NCBI GenBank assembly: GCA_033816765.1
Contig: CM066298.1
Span: forward strand, 1,116,001 to 1,180,000
Direction: 5' to 3'
From: Nothopassalora personata
Taxonomy: Eukaryota; Ascomycota; Dothideomycetes; Mycosphaerellales; Mycosphaerellaceae
Length of the DNA: 64,000 nt
The notes under the pieces were generated by a model. That model did not search any database. It worked only from the letters and a program-made list of their open reading frames with translations, and was not told the origin of the DNA. Made by a program: the position numbers and the translations under genes. Numbering within the stretch: the first letter of the stretch is position 1; every line of letters begins with the position of its first letter. Below are positions 26,191 through 37,768 of this stretch, in pieces.

Positions 26191-26264
26191 CGGCTAGAGT
26201 AGGAATCGAACCTACGACCTTAAGAGTGTAGACAGCTTACGCTCTACCACTGAGCTACCTAGCC
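26191..26264 (-). tRNA. tRNA-like sequence carried inside the inner retrotransposon
   Basis: A 74-base minus-strand sequence that folds as a tRNA: 7-bp acceptor (GGCTAGG with TCTAGCC, one G-T pair), D-arm GCTC/GAGC with loop AGTGGTA, and T-arm GTAGG/CCTAC with loop TTCGATT. The Pol III boxes match: A-box TAGCTCAGTGG and B-box GGTTCGATTCC. The region between base 26 and the T-stem is 24 bases where about 22 are usual. Only a 4-bp anticodon stem (TAAG/CTTA) forms, so I do not assign an anticodon. It is probably a captured or degenerate tRNA. No T-run follows directly; the first is about 50 bases downstream. It lies between pol and the accessory gene. Confidence 0.6.
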
Positions 26265-26303
26265 GATTAATGAGAATAGGGACATAACTTACAAATAAGT
26301 ACC

Positions 26304-26777
26304 CTAATGAGTCTCTACCCCTAGGGACTCGCCCTAAGGCTCCGCTCTAGAAAGCGCCGCCTAGTTATTTACGGGCATCTCTAGGATATCCGAGAAGGAG
26401 ACTAGCGAAGGCGACACCTCTACCCCCGACGCCCGCTTAAGAGACGCTAGCTCCTCGCGCGCCTCTTCCTCCTCGAGCTCCTCTAACTCCTTAGCGACGG
26501 CATCGTCGGTACGACGCTTAGCTAATCGAAGCTATTTCCGAAGACGGATCTTACGCATCTTTAGCCGCACCTCCTCCTCTTTAATCCTCTTAAGTTCTAG
26601 CTTAAGTTTATCGCGCGAATCGCGAAGACGTTCCTACTTCGGATAAGAAAGACGTACATCGTAGTCCTTATAGCCTTTTCGAATATAGGCCGAACACTTC
26701 CTAGACCGAGAACCTACGATACACCTTACTACTACGCCCGAGGATCGAGACTTCTAACAATTCGTACATAGAGCCAT
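26304..26777 (-). pseudogene. Opposite-strand accessory gene of inner element: Cys-rich plus coiled coil
   Basis: Minus-strand frame starting at ATG 26777 (MALCTNC), opposite to gag-pol, upstream of the polypurine tract. Cys, or Tyr likely from Cys, are spaced x2, x11, x8, x2, x7 in the first 45 residues. Then comes a Lys/Arg/Glu-rich helix (KLKLELKRIKEEEVRLK) and a second acidic helix (AKELEELEEEEARE), strongly coiled-coil-like, and a hydrophobic C-terminal patch (SFSDILEM). Internal TAG codons near residues 8, 50 and 81 fit mutated CAG. A TAG at 26361-26363 may be a mutated TGG; otherwise the frame ends there. I recognise no named family. Zn2Cys6-like DNA binding is inference. Confidence 0.65.
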
Positions 26778-26916
26778 TTCGATACCGGAAATTTTAGTAT
26801 CTAGAGCAAGTCGATAACGGCGTTTATAGGAGGAAGAAGACATAGTTAACTATTACTATAAGAAATGATAACGGCTTAAGAAGCTTCGGGACGAAGCTAG
26901 GCTAAGAAGGGGATAG

Positions 26917-27279
26917 TGTTACGGAATAATTCCTAGGGACCCTAGAATTATAACGATAAAGACGAACACGTGACTTATCCTACCTAAGCGCTTAGACTTG
27001 GAGCGATTAGACTGCTTATGCTTAGACTAATTAGACTGCTTATACTTAGACTAATTAGACTAATTACCGAGATCTATAAATCTCCTTTGTATTTAGGAAC
27101 GCTAAGAAACCCTTATGGTTCTAATACGTTCAACTTATGTTACTATCTCACTGATTGGAATACAACTCTTATTCCTATTATTTATCTTCGCTTAGCTTAC
27201 TTTAGCCTCTCTAAAGAATACCGCCACGTGACTTGACTTATCTCTCCTTTGAGACTAGCCCTAGAACGAGACAATAACA
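26917..27279 (+). repeat. 3' LTR of inner element
   Basis: 363 bp partner of 20345-20707, preceded by the polypurine run gaaggggatag. Right flank tagta at 27280-27284. Confidence 0.95.
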
Positions 27280-30200
27280 TAGTATAACTAAGAATTCGTA
27301 AAGTCCGTATCTTATTCTAAAGGCGGTTTTCTATTCTTCTCCTTCCGCTATCCGTATAGCGTAGAAGGCATCTCGTAGGTTAATCTTTATATACTAGTCT
27401 AATCTAGTTAATCTATCTTATGCTTCTTTAATATTATGTAGCGGGTATCGGTTCTTAATCGTAATCTCGTTTAACTTCCTATAGTCTTATACGAGTCGTA
27501 ACTTCCCGTTTGCTTTTAGAACGAATATATATAGAGTTCCTATACTTAAGGTAGATCTTCTTATCTATCCTTTAGCTAGCTTCTCCTTTAGCTATTCTCG
27601 TAGGGTCTATAGCTCTTTCTTAGACATTTAATATAGGGGTCCCTATAGAGGCTCTTTCCCTAGCTAAATGTTTATCTTATAATTATATAGTTAGTGCTTA
27701 GGTAAGGTATCCTTACCTCTTTCCTCTTTAAAGAGTCGCGACTACTCACGATACTCCTTAGGAATACTTAACTCTAAGATGTTAGTATCCTTCGATAGTA
27801 CGTTACTTCTATTACTACTAGTAACTTCGTAACCCGGCGGCCCTACGCTAGTGTCTATCCCGGTCGAAGGTAGTTCTTCTATCCTTCTAGTCGGCGTAAG
27901 CTATATCCTATTTAGCTGTCTCCTTACCTTATCTACTAGCAAACGCTACCGCTACGTAGGCTAAATATTAATAACGTAGTCGCATTTCCTAAATATAAGT
28001 ACTCCTCTTCTCTAGTTAATTACTAGATTATACTTTCTTAACTAAGGCATACCTAATACGATGTTATAACTAGCTATATTAGTAACATCTAAGATAATCT
28101 CCTCGTAGTGCCGTTAGATAGCAAGGAGTAGCGGTATCGTCTTGCGCTCTATACTAGGTAAGGATAATCCGTCTACCGCGATTAATTTATAACCCTCTTT
28201 CTTCTTATAGATAGCGATCCTATACCTTATAATAAATAATTGGGAGGTAAAGTTTTCGCTTACTCCGGAATCTAGTATAGCACCTATCTTATGCCCGTTA
28301 ACGATAATCTTAGTTCGAAACACTACTATCGTTAGTAATGCTTAAGCCTTTTCTATGTCGTATAACTCCCTTTAGTCGCTTATTCCTAGGGAGTTAATCC
28401 TTTTCCCTATTCGTATATAGAACGTCGTGCTTCGTATCTCGAGGCCTCCGCTTAAACCTAGTACGAGCCTTTCTATATCTATATCTATATCCGTTAACGT
28501 TCCTAGATCTTCTACGTTCCTAAGTAGAGTGCGCGTACGTACTATACTATGTTTCTTAGTTCGTTTAATATAAATATTCCTAACGGTATAAGGTATCCGG
28601 TACCTATTATTTGGCTCCCTATCCGTAGTCGTTCTATAATAGCGGTTGCTAGATTCTCGGTCGTTTCTATAAGTAGGTATCCCTAGGCTATACCTCGTAG
28701 GGTATCGAGTGTTTTATCGAACTTAATAGAGTATAGCATTCTTCGTCCGCCTATCTTAGGTACGAATTCCTCGTGCCTTCTTTATAGGTGTACGATTATG
28801 TTATATAATTTCTTAGGTATATTAACTTAGGTATATTAATCGTAAAGGTTAGTTATTTATTATCGTCCTTAGTGTCGCTCTCTTCTCCTTTAGAGGAATC
28901 TTCTTCGCTCGATTCTTCCGGATCCTAGTCTTCATCGATAGTATCTAGCCCGGTGGTTTCTTAACTTTCTTCCTATAGTTCTAGTAACTACGATCCGTTC
29001 TATCCTACGTCTTGGTTTTCCTTATTGCTTCTATTGTTATTAAAGTAGGATTTATTAATGTTTACTTCTTAAAGCGTAGCGTTCTACCTATGCGTCGCTC
29101 CTAGGGTTCCTCTCGGTTGTTAAGGCTAATAACCTACGCCTAACTTTGCGGCGTAGTAAACTTAACACGAGTCTTAGTAATAGAATCGCTAATAAAGGCT
29201 TCTATAATTATTTCGAGATTCGGATTTGATCTCGTAGTCGACTCTTCGTGCTATTATATAAAACTATTATAGTTAGTTCTTCGCATTAAATAGAATAACT
29301 ACTATTTACTACCTATAGTATCCTCCTCGTCCTTTAAAGGGGTCTAGGAGAGGCGTCGTACTTCTATTACTAGCTCTCTCCCCTACTCTCCGAGTATAGT
29401 CGGTATCTTCTCGAGATCTAACGCTACTCTTAGATTTACTAGTTTGGGGTTATATTATATTAAACTGTTCGCGGCGCACTATATTCTTACTACGGCAGTC
29501 CCTTACTAGGTAGCTAGGTTTACTATATCCGTAGTAAGTTCGTGTTTCTTTCGAACTCCGGGATACTCTATTTCCGTTACTATTCCTAATCTTACGACCT
29601 TTCTCGGTAACGTCGAGCTCTATTAGCTATAGTCCGTAGTACGGTTTATCCCTAGGCTTATTGTTATAGTTATCGTAGAAGCCTCTATTACGGTTATTAT
29701 AGCCTAGTATATATCTAGCCTTTCCGGATACCTTAGAGTCGTATCGTCGTTCTATAGCTCTCTCGTAGAGCTTGTCGTTAAGATTAATCGTAACTCTAAC
29801 GAGGTCGCCTAAGCTATCGATCTTCTAACCGTCCCTTATTAACTTATCCTTAATATGCTCCTTTAGTCCTCTTTAATATATAACTTAAAGTGCTTCGTCG
29901 TTCTAATCGGTAAGTTATACGTATTCCTAGAATTTAGTAGCGTATTCGGTAGTAGATGTCTTCTAGGTTAAATGCTAAATAACACGAACGGTAGTAGTAA
30001 TCTTATTAGAGACACTAAAGACGCTCTTTATAGTATACTTAAGATAGTTATATAACCTAAAGATTCCGTCGGCATTATCTTCTCCGTTACTATCTAGGTA
30101 TTTCCTAAGGAATAGTTCAACCTAATACTATGCTCGTCCTCTTAAGAAGGTAGTAGTAAAGATAGGCTTAAGGTTCTTAGGCATAGAGTTAAATAAGAAG

Positions 30201-30416
30201 TACATATCTATCTAAGAGACCTAAGTGTCAAACTTGTCTCGGTCGCTATAGTAGTATTCTAGCTTACTAACCTTAAGGGTGTCGTTGCCTATATAAGTAG
30301 CTAAGGCATTAATAGCATCGTTCGCGGTCTAAGGTCGTCGGGCTCTACTTACTTTACTAGGGGCGGGTGTTCCCCGTTTACTCTATCTGTCTCCTATCGT
30401 AGAGGGCGTTTAAAGC

Positions 30417-30865
30417 TATTAGGTTTAGTATAACCTAATAATATTACAAGTTAAGAAGATAAGCTTAATCGGGTTTATTCTCGGGCCGATAGGAAGTTAA
30501 GGGAAAGTAATGAAGTAGTAGCTGTCTTATCTTATAAAGACTAAGCAGCATTAAGGTAGAGGTTAGGTTATAGTATATTCTAAACAGTAATATTCAATAG
30601 TAAGTTAAACGCCTCGAAACTATAAGGGATTCTTAGCGTTCCTAAATACAAAGGAAATTATTATTAATCTACTCTAATCTATTAATTTGTTTTATAGATT
30701 ATATAGAGCAATAGATCAATTAGCGTCGTACTCGGTTCTAATCTATTAATCTGTCTTATAGGTCTCGTAGAGCAATAGATCACTCTACGGTAGCTATATT
30801 TACGTCTACTTAAATATAGAGGCTCTAATTAGTCGCTAAGCATTAGCTTAATCTAACCCGTAATA
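30417..30865 (-). repeat. 5' LTR of outer element
   Basis: 449 bp, partner of 16941-17389. Followed at 30866-30870 by the right copy of the target duplication cggtc. The inward flank at 30404-30416 is the primer-binding-site position. Confidence 0.93.
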
Positions 30866-32172
30866 CGGTCCTTCTATAGATATCTACTTTAGTACTCTAT
30901 CTTATAGTAACCCTTCTTACCGTAGCTATAGTACTCTACCCTTTACTTCTAGCTAGTCGTAGATAAGCTACCGGCGTCTCGCTACTAACTCGTACCCGAG
31001 GCGCCCGGTACTTAAGTTAACTTCTATTACTTTAGGTAGTCGACCCGCTTATATACGCCTTTAGCTTTATACCTACGACGCCTATACTACCCGCGGTTAT
31101 ACCCTTCGCTACTACCTTAGCGCTCGGTACTTTCGATACGCGAGACTAGGATTACTAGCTCTTCTCTAGTCGTAGGGATATTATAGTAGCTAACGATAGT
31201 AGACTATAAGCGAGGCGTAAGCTTTACTAGTAGGTACTGTACGCGTTACGCTTCTAAGTAGTTACCTAACTAGTCCTCTATAATATCTAGCTTAGTCGTA
31301 AACTATTGTACTATCTAGTAATCCTTCTATTTCGTAACCTCGTACTCTAATATAATATTAAGTACGCAATTTATAGGATTATTATATACGTTTCGATAGA
31401 ACTCCTTAAAGTCCTAGTATATATACCCTACGAGATTAAAGACGCTATAGTTAGTATACTATCGCTTACTTACCTCTCCGCTAAGGTTTATAATCCTATA
31501 TAGGACCTTTAATTCGTCCGTTGTATATATAGTACCTAAGAGTATAAAGATAAGTAAGAGCTCCCTAAGGAATACCCTTACCTTCCTTATCGAATTCCCT
31601 CTAAAAGGCGTCGGCTCTTTTAGACGCGGTCGAGTCGTATATACTACGGCCGCGCCTCGTACTATAATATTATCGTTAGTAGTTATAGAGATAGAGGTAG
31701 GGGTTATAGTAGGGAGGTAATCTTCTCTCCTCCCTCCTATCTACTCTAGAGGTAGTACGCTTATAGCGCGTAAGATCTCTAGCCGCTTAATCTCCTACTA
31801 TATCTCCTACTCTTTAATCTTAGCCCGTAAGGCTTCTCTTCTCGTAATTAAGGCTATAAGACGCGTCTACTACTATACTCTAGGGCTTAGGGGGCATAGG
31901 TAACTCGCCGTTACGTACGTTACGATCGGACTCTATAGCGTATATAGATTATAACGAGGGGAAGCTTTAGAACTATAAGGACTATAGGGCTATAAGGGGA
32001 TATCGTAATATATAGCACGCCTACGATCTTCTAATTGTAGATAAATTAAAGCTTACTTTCTTCTATAGACGCTATACGCGTCCCTTAGTGTACGTATACG
32101 CGTTACGTACGGCTTATTAAGCCGGGTATAGCCGCATTATATATAAGGGTTAGCTATAGGCTACCCTTCCAC

Positions 32173-34340
32173 CTACTAAGTATAACTATAAGACCTATAA
32201 CTAGGAGCTACTAGTAGTAGTAGAGGCATTTAAGTATTAGCGACCGTATCTCGAAGGCGCGACGTATACGGTATAGGTACTATTTAAGTATACAAATCTA
32301 TAGGGTTTTATAATAGTAAAGTAGCTAAATAGGAGGTAAGCTTAATAGGTAATATTCCTATAATCTTTTAACTTTATAGTAGAGTATAGGCCGGGAAAGA
32401 GTAACCTAGCTAACGTACTATTATAACGTAGTAACTACGTATACGTAGCGTAGTAGACGTTAATCTTACTTCCTACTTTATAGAGTAAGCTAACTTTCTA
32501 GAAGGAATTCCTACTTAGAGAGGATAAGCCTATAGTAAGGCGCGTAACTACTACCTATAAAAGGATATAGGATAAAGTAGTAATAGTAGTAGTAGGAGCC
32601 TACGAGCCGTAGGTAACCTAATCGCTACTAGTAAGAGTATATACTATAATAATATAAGGCGGCCTAGGCGAGCTACTCTAATTACTAATAAAAATCGTAT
32701 AGGGGAGAGACGATAGGTACGTCGTATACTTGTCGTAGGCGCCTAGTAAAGGGGACGCTAAGAATTAGTATATTAAAGATAGTTTAGTCTATCGTAGGAA
32801 CGTAATTATAGTATCTAAAGATTATATAGTAAGAGTATAGTTACTATATATATATTATAGAGACTTACTAGTAGGATACTCTAGTAAGGTAAAGACTAAA
32901 GAGCTACTACGACGTTATTACTAGTAGGAATTACTTAGTAAGGATATATAAGAGTATATAGGAAACTATAGGGTATATTAAACCTCGAAGGTAAGGCGCT
33001 ATCGACCCTATAGTAAGTTATAATCGCTACCTAGGCTAGACGGTCTATAGTAAGACATTACTATAGATTTTATTATAGACCTATTACTAAGTAAGTAAGA
33101 CGAGTACGTATATAATATAATCCTAGTAATTATTAATCGTTACTCTAAAATAAACTTATATATCCCTACGACTAAGCTATATATAGCCGGGTAGCTTATA
33201 AGAATCCTACGAGATAAAGTAGTCTAGTACTATAGTATCTTAGTAGGTATAGTAAGTAACCGCGGGTCCGTATTTACGAGCTAGTTCTAGAGTAACTCCT
33301 ACTTCGAGGCGTAAGTAAAGTATAAGCTATCTATAGCCTTCTATCCTTAGACTAATAGTTAGACTAAGAGGGTAAACTAGAGCCTAGAATAGTATCTTCG
33401 TTATTACTATAGAGAAAACTAGATAGAGTAGGCTAAGTAGTTAGCTATTACTAAATTCGTATATAATAATAGCGTCTATCCTACGCTACGTATAAGTGTT
33501 ACGGTTTTAAAGAACGAGAGAAAGAGAGTCCCGTAAGATACGTACTAGGAATATAGAAACTAGAAGACAAGGTCTAATTGCTTAGACCTCTAACGCGATT
33601 AGGTTACGTGCGCGACCGTAGCGAACCTGTATAGTCGAACACGTAAAGCTAGGCGACTAGACGACTAGACGACCGGTCGACTAGTCGAATAGTCGACTAT
33701 AGAGCTAAGACATAGTAATATCTCCTTTGTATTTAGGAACGCTAGAAACCCTTATAGTTCTAATGCATTTAACTTATATTACTATCTTACTAATTAGAAT
33801 ATACTCTTACCCTAATTATTTATCTTCGCTTAGCTTACTTTAGCCTCTCTAAAGAATACCGCTACGTAACTTAACTTATCTCTCTTTTAAGACTAGCCGT
33901 AGAACGAGACATAACAATAAGCTCCTTTAAGATAGCGTATAGTTAGAGACTAGAGATTACCCTAATACCTAGAGAATCTTAAGGTAAGATCCGGGAAGGG
34001 GAGGTATTAGTAGCTATAGACTTACTTAACCGTATACGAGAAATGCGCGCTACGCTTATAAAGCGCTAGTAAACCGTAGTAGATAACTAGGCTTACTACT
34101 ATAATAAGACTTATAAGACTAAGAGCTATCGCGTAGGTAATATAGTCTTATTATCTACGAAGAACCTAAAATTAGCATTACTAAAGAAGAAGATAGATTC
34201 GAAGTCTATTAGACCGTATTATATCATCGACGCTATTAGTTCGTAGGCGTACTGCCTAGTACTACTAGTAGAGTTAAGATTCTATTATCTCCGTATTACC
34301 TATTAGTTCTTTATAATCCTCCTCTATAAGAGTATATATT
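32173..34340 (+). pseudogene. Ty3/gypsy RNase H-integrase fragment, RIP-mutated, interrupted by a solo LTR
   Basis: Plus-strand relic with the RNase H end (PYLEGATYTV, then FIVEYRPGKSNLANVL near 32375-32430), then integrase: TIDFIIDLLLSK near 33060, ILVIINRYSKI, IVSNRGSVFTS near 33240-33280, and C-terminal sequence after the solo LTR (RPYYIIDAISS near 34210). Gag, protease and RT are absent. The solo LTR at 33497-33916 splits it. Almost every Gln/Trp/His/Cys position is altered, and it looks more strongly mutated than the inner element. Confidence 0.8.
33497..33916 (+). repeat. Solo LTR with 5-bp target duplication
   Basis: 420 bp from tgttacggtt to gagacataaca, flanked by the direct repeat ataag (33492-33496 and 33917-33921). 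The 3' half matches the inner element's LTR, including the core tttgtatttaggaacgct. The 5' half is different and carries clustered cgactaga/gtcgacta repeats (about 33650-33705). LTR-LTR recombination is the likely origin. Confidence 0.93.
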
Positions 34341-34980
34341 ATTTACTATTATAGTACATTAATATATTACTACTTGGTATAATCTATATATAACGCGCCT
34401 AACGCGTTATTATTATTAGACTTCTCTACGCTCTTATTAGTTAATGGCTTCTTAGTATATTTAACCTAGTTCCTTAAGGTTATAGGGCCTATAGTAGCTT
34501 TTACTATTAACTAATTAGATAGCTCGAAGCTACTATTAAATTTAGGTTAGTGTTTACACTAAGCTAGCTCTCTATATTAAAGCTAGTATAGTTCTTATCT
34601 AAGGAGAAGTAGTTAATAGGCGTATTTTTAATAGATAGGCTACTAAGGCTATTACTATTAAGCCGGTTCTTCTACCTAAGTACGAGGAATTTAGTATATA
34701 TGCTAGGCTAGTCTAGGCTACTTAACTAATTTTTCTACTTCCTTAGTCTATACTATCTTATAAAAAGCTATATATAGGTTATAGTATTATTTAGGCTATT
34801 TAGCCGGTTCTACTATTACTATTTCTTTAATAGGCTTAGTATACCCTACTGGTAGAATATAATAATAGTTCTATTTACGTATTATTTAAGTCTAAGACTA
34901 TATAATATAGGTAGGGTACCCTACCAATTTATAGTTAGTAGAGGAAAAGTTATACGGTAATAAAAACCTCTAAAAGTAAA
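34341..34980. other. AT-rich RIP-mutated spacer
   Basis: No domain recognised on either strand. Strong TpA bias as in the surrounding repeats. It may include the end of the Tc1-like element, but I could not find matching inverted repeats. Confidence 0.4.
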
Positions 34981-36300
34981 GAGAGTTCCTTCTTTATGAA
35001 ATCATAGAGGCCTTCTTACAGTTCTAACGTAAAAATCTACACTATTCTTAGTTAGGGCTATTCCCTTACTAATCTTACTACCTGTTATATATTACGACAC
35101 ATAAATATTGCTATAACTTAATGCTTTTAGAATCGATTAGGTACTATATTCGCTATAGATTTAGGAAGTCTTAACCTATCTACTTTAATTACTACCTTTA
35201 TACGCCTTAGTATAGACTCTAACACTACACGCACCCTTTTAGTAGGTATTTCCTTCTAAGTAAGCGGCAAAATACGTTTAAGGGCAGCTCGTTAGGCATC
35301 CTTTCTAGTAATTAAGTCGAAGTCCGTATTAATAGTGTATATAGCGTACTTAAGTAGGTACTATAGGTACTTAATTAGGTTTATATTAGGGCTGTAGGGT
35401 AGCTAATCTTTTAGTACCTCTATACCCTATTCTTTAAACCAATTTATACTCTTTTTTACCTTATAGATAGGCGCGTTATCTTATATAACTATAAGCTAGT
35501 TATCCTTATCTTCTTCGGTAATTAGAAGTAGTTCTTCCTCTAAAGTACTAATGTAGCTATTTATAGAGTACCTGCCCTTAGGACTAAAAGGATTACGGGT
35601 TATTACTACTAAATTAGAGCGCTTATAACCGCGTAGATTATAGTCTATACTATTACGGATATGCCCTTACCTTTATTATATGTTTAGATTATCTTACGGT
35701 TCCATTTTTAGTATAGTGTATAGAAGTACTACTTACGTTATTTACCGGATCTACGCTTAATAGAACACTTATCTAAGAAGATGAATTGTATCTACTATTC
35801 GATAGTAAGGTGCATATATTTAAGCGTAAATTAAAGCCTAAGGTGTACTACCTCTTTAGTAAGGGCGGGCCTCTTCTTATACTTTTAGTTAGTAATGTTA
35901 TATACCTTTAAAAGTCGATAGATAGTATCGTAGCTACATTTAATGCCTAAGTCTTTAAAAAGGTCTTTATACGTAATCTTCGGGTTCTTTTGTACTAAGT
36001 TAATTACCCTACGTTAGTTACGCCTTAATAGTATCTTATTTTATCCGTAACCGTATTTCGAAAGGGTAGTACCTATCTACTTAAAGTTTAAAATTACCGT
36101 CCTTATAGTTACGTCTAGGAGCTTTTCGCGCTTCACGATTATTGCTAGTGTCGCTCTTTACTTCTAAGCGCTAATAACCTAGCCTCTTAACGATAGACTT
36201 AGTTTATAATTACGTAGCCTATTTACTAATATAGGCGCTAACGGAGTACGTAGTAGTGCTATAGTATAGTGTTAAGGAAACAAGGTGCGAGATTAAGAAG
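34981..36300 (-). pseudogene. Tc1/mariner-type transposase relic
   Basis: Minus-strand decayed transposase. An N-terminal helix-turn-helix region at about 36150-35900 (INLVQKNPKITYKDL, then YDTIYRLL) is followed by a catalytic core. The core has SDKCSIERRSGK (about 35770), VMVWA (about 35655), DNAPIYK (about 35480) and PYSPNINLIKYL (about 35390), which corresponds to the PYSPDLNPIE-type motif around the second and third catalytic acids. The last acid now reads K. Stops and Trp-to-stop changes make it inactive. Terminal inverted repeats and the TA duplication were not resolved. Confidence 0.8.
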
Positions 36301-36586
36301 ACGCGTCGCGTGTAAAATAACGTAAATCGTATAGATTTTTACGGAGGAGCTATACCTTACGGGACCCGGCGGTCCTTTCGTACTTCTCTTACGTCGTATA
36401 ATTCAAAATATATAACGAAAAGAAAATAGCTATAGAGGCTAAGGATCCTACGTCGTGTAGTTTAGGGATGAATCCTTACTACTAGCGTATCCCTTAAGAG
36501 TAGCGCTTTAAAAAGAACTACTACTTGTCTTAATTAGGTAACTACCCGTAAAGTAATCTAGCGCTAAGCTAAATTTACATTCCTTA

Positions 36587-36641
36587 GCCGTTAGCGTAAG
36601 CGTTAGCGTTAGCGTTAACGTTAGCGTTAGTATTAGTATTA
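36587..36641. repeat. Hexamer microsatellite (gcgtta)n
   Basis: Imperfect tandem gcgtta/gttagc units, decaying rightward to agtatt units. Not a telomeric TTAGGG array, since the unit has C in place of G. Confidence 0.85.
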
Positions 36642-36769
36642 GGCTTACGTAATTACTACCGTTAGGTAAGAATAACTTATCCCTTAGATCTTATTAAGGA
36701 AAAAGAAGACTAGTTGTAGAATTCTTACGTTAAGGCGTATAAAACAAGCCTAGTAACTTCCTAAACGGG

Positions 36770-37576
36770 TCTAATTTGAAATTTGTTAAGGTAACCCCTA
36801 GATCCTAGGACTTAGGAGTACTTTTAAAGATTTTAGCTAGTATAGCTATTTAACCTCTTTAAGTTTACTTCTTTTCTCTCGGTACTACTTAGACGTAGTA
36901 ATGCCTATAGTACGTATATAGTCTATCACTTATTATTATTCTTTAATAGATAGAAAAAGAATAGAGAAGACCGCTATCCTTAGTTCTCTAGTCCTAACCT
37001 CGGTATATATAGATAACATCCTATTAAGAGGTAAATTAGTGTATCTTTCTAACCGTAGCGGTATCTATCGTTATCTATTTATAGAAGCAGTAAAGGTAGT
37101 TACGGAAGAAACTGTATCCTAAACTTAGAAAGTAGTAAGCGCTTAAGAAAGCCCTCTTATATTTTATCTATAGCGGGAGGTATTCTTTATATTTAAACTA
37201 AGAGAAGTAGCTATTTAGGCCGTACTCCTTCTTATTCTTTACCTTATAAAAGTGGTCTCTAGTAGCCTTTACTACTAGGTTAGTAAGGTATCTATCGTTA
37301 GTTATACTAAGCGACTTAAAAGTCTCTAGTCTTCTTTAGATCCCCTAAAGTTTTAAGCCTTCTTTAGGCGATAGAAGCTCGTACTCTATCTCTATAATTT
37401 TATTCGTCATTATAGGTATAGTACTACTAAGGGTCTTAGTAATTAAGTTATCTATAGGAAGCTTCTTTAGTCTTAAGCTATACTTTAGAACCTATCTTTC
37501 TAGATGGTTCTAGGGGGTAAGGAGGTTTACTTCTCTCTCGGTAGGCTTAGTAGGAATAGTACGGAAGACTCCTAGT
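36770..37576 (-). other. RIP-mutated former coding sequence, unidentified
   Basis: On the minus strand one frame stays protein-like over most of 37570-37150 with only a few TAG codons (for example TNKIIEIEYELLSPKEG and LVVKATRDHFYKVKNKKEYG). I do not recognise the family. It sits between a Tc1-like relic and an LTR fragment, so it may be part of either or a mutated host gene. Confidence 0.35.
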
Positions 37577-37768
37577 ATAAGGACTATAAGGGGATGTTAT
37601 AATATATAGTACGCCTATAATCTTCTAATTATAGATAAACTAAAGCTTACCTTCTTCTATAGACGCTATACGCGTTACTTATTATACATATACGCGTTAC
37701 GTATAGCTTCCTAAGCCGGACATAGCTACATATTACATATAAGGGCTAGCTATAGGCTATCCTTATAA
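37577..37768 (-). repeat. Solo or partial LTR of element A family
   Basis: About 190 bases matching 31971-32172 and 2417-2612, with no gag sequence beside it. Clean target duplication not found, so it may be a fragment instead of a true solo LTR. Confidence 0.65.

Larger units (their letters stand above)
20345..27279 (+). mobile_element. Inner nested LTR retrotransposon (Ty3/gypsy with chromodomain)
   Basis: Complete 6,935-bp plus-strand element with 363-bp LTRs (tgttacgg...caataaca) and a perfect target duplication tagta (20340-20344 and 27280-27284). It is inserted in the RT of the outer element. It is the least mutated large element here: pol reads through most domains with scattered stops. 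Order: LTR, gag, protease, RT, RNase H, integrase, chromodomain, tRNA-like sequence (minus), accessory gene (minus), polypurine tract aagaagggga (26905-26914), LTR. Confidence 0.96.
18045..30400 (-). pseudogene. Gag-pol of outer element, interrupted and RIP-mutated
   Basis: Minus-strand polyprotein in two blocks. At 27280-30400: gag with zinc knuckle near 29500, retropepsin at 28114-28323 (AILDSGVSENF active site), and the RT N-terminus. At 18045-20344: RT with a YIDD-type site near 20240, RNase H about 19480-19900, integrase about 18420-19300, and a C-terminal chromodomain-like tail. The inner element sits in RT, in codons for the segment aligning with EFLVMLIGLTN. The order and sequence match the inner element's pol closely, so the two belong to one family. 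Stops replace Gln/Trp codons throughout, and a 110-bp hairpin disrupts the integrase C-terminus. Confidence 0.85.
16941..30865 (-). mobile_element. Outer nested LTR retrotransposon (Ty3/gypsy, chromovirus-like)
   Basis: Complete minus-strand LTR element bounded by two 449-bp LTRs and a perfect 5-bp target duplication cggtc. The ends read tattagg and cccgtaata on the plus strand, i.e. TG/CA ends altered by TpG/CpA mutation. Gag and pol run leftward from 30416, interrupted at 20344/27280 by a younger element. Just inside its 3' LTR it carries an opposite-strand accessory gene (17559-18044). Without the inner insertion it would be about 7.0 kb. Confidence 0.93.
16103..32172 (-). pseudogene. Element A copy 2, split by a 13.9-kb nested insertion
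   Basis: Second copy of the minus-strand gypsy family of 1-2612, in two pieces. Piece 16103-16940 matches about 370-1312 (RT-proximal and protease region). Piece 30866-32172 matches about 1313-2612 (gag and 5' LTR). The break falls exactly at the 5-bp duplication cggtc (16936-16940 and 30866-30870) around the inserted LTR element. The RT part beyond 16103 is missing, replaced by the LTR end at 16102. Heavily RIP-mutated; no intact frame. Confidence 0.85.

Noticed and set aside
36587..36641. Possible telomere-like repeat
   Set aside because: The unit is gcgtta, not TTAGGG, and it lies deep inside a repeat block, so it is a simple microsatellite.
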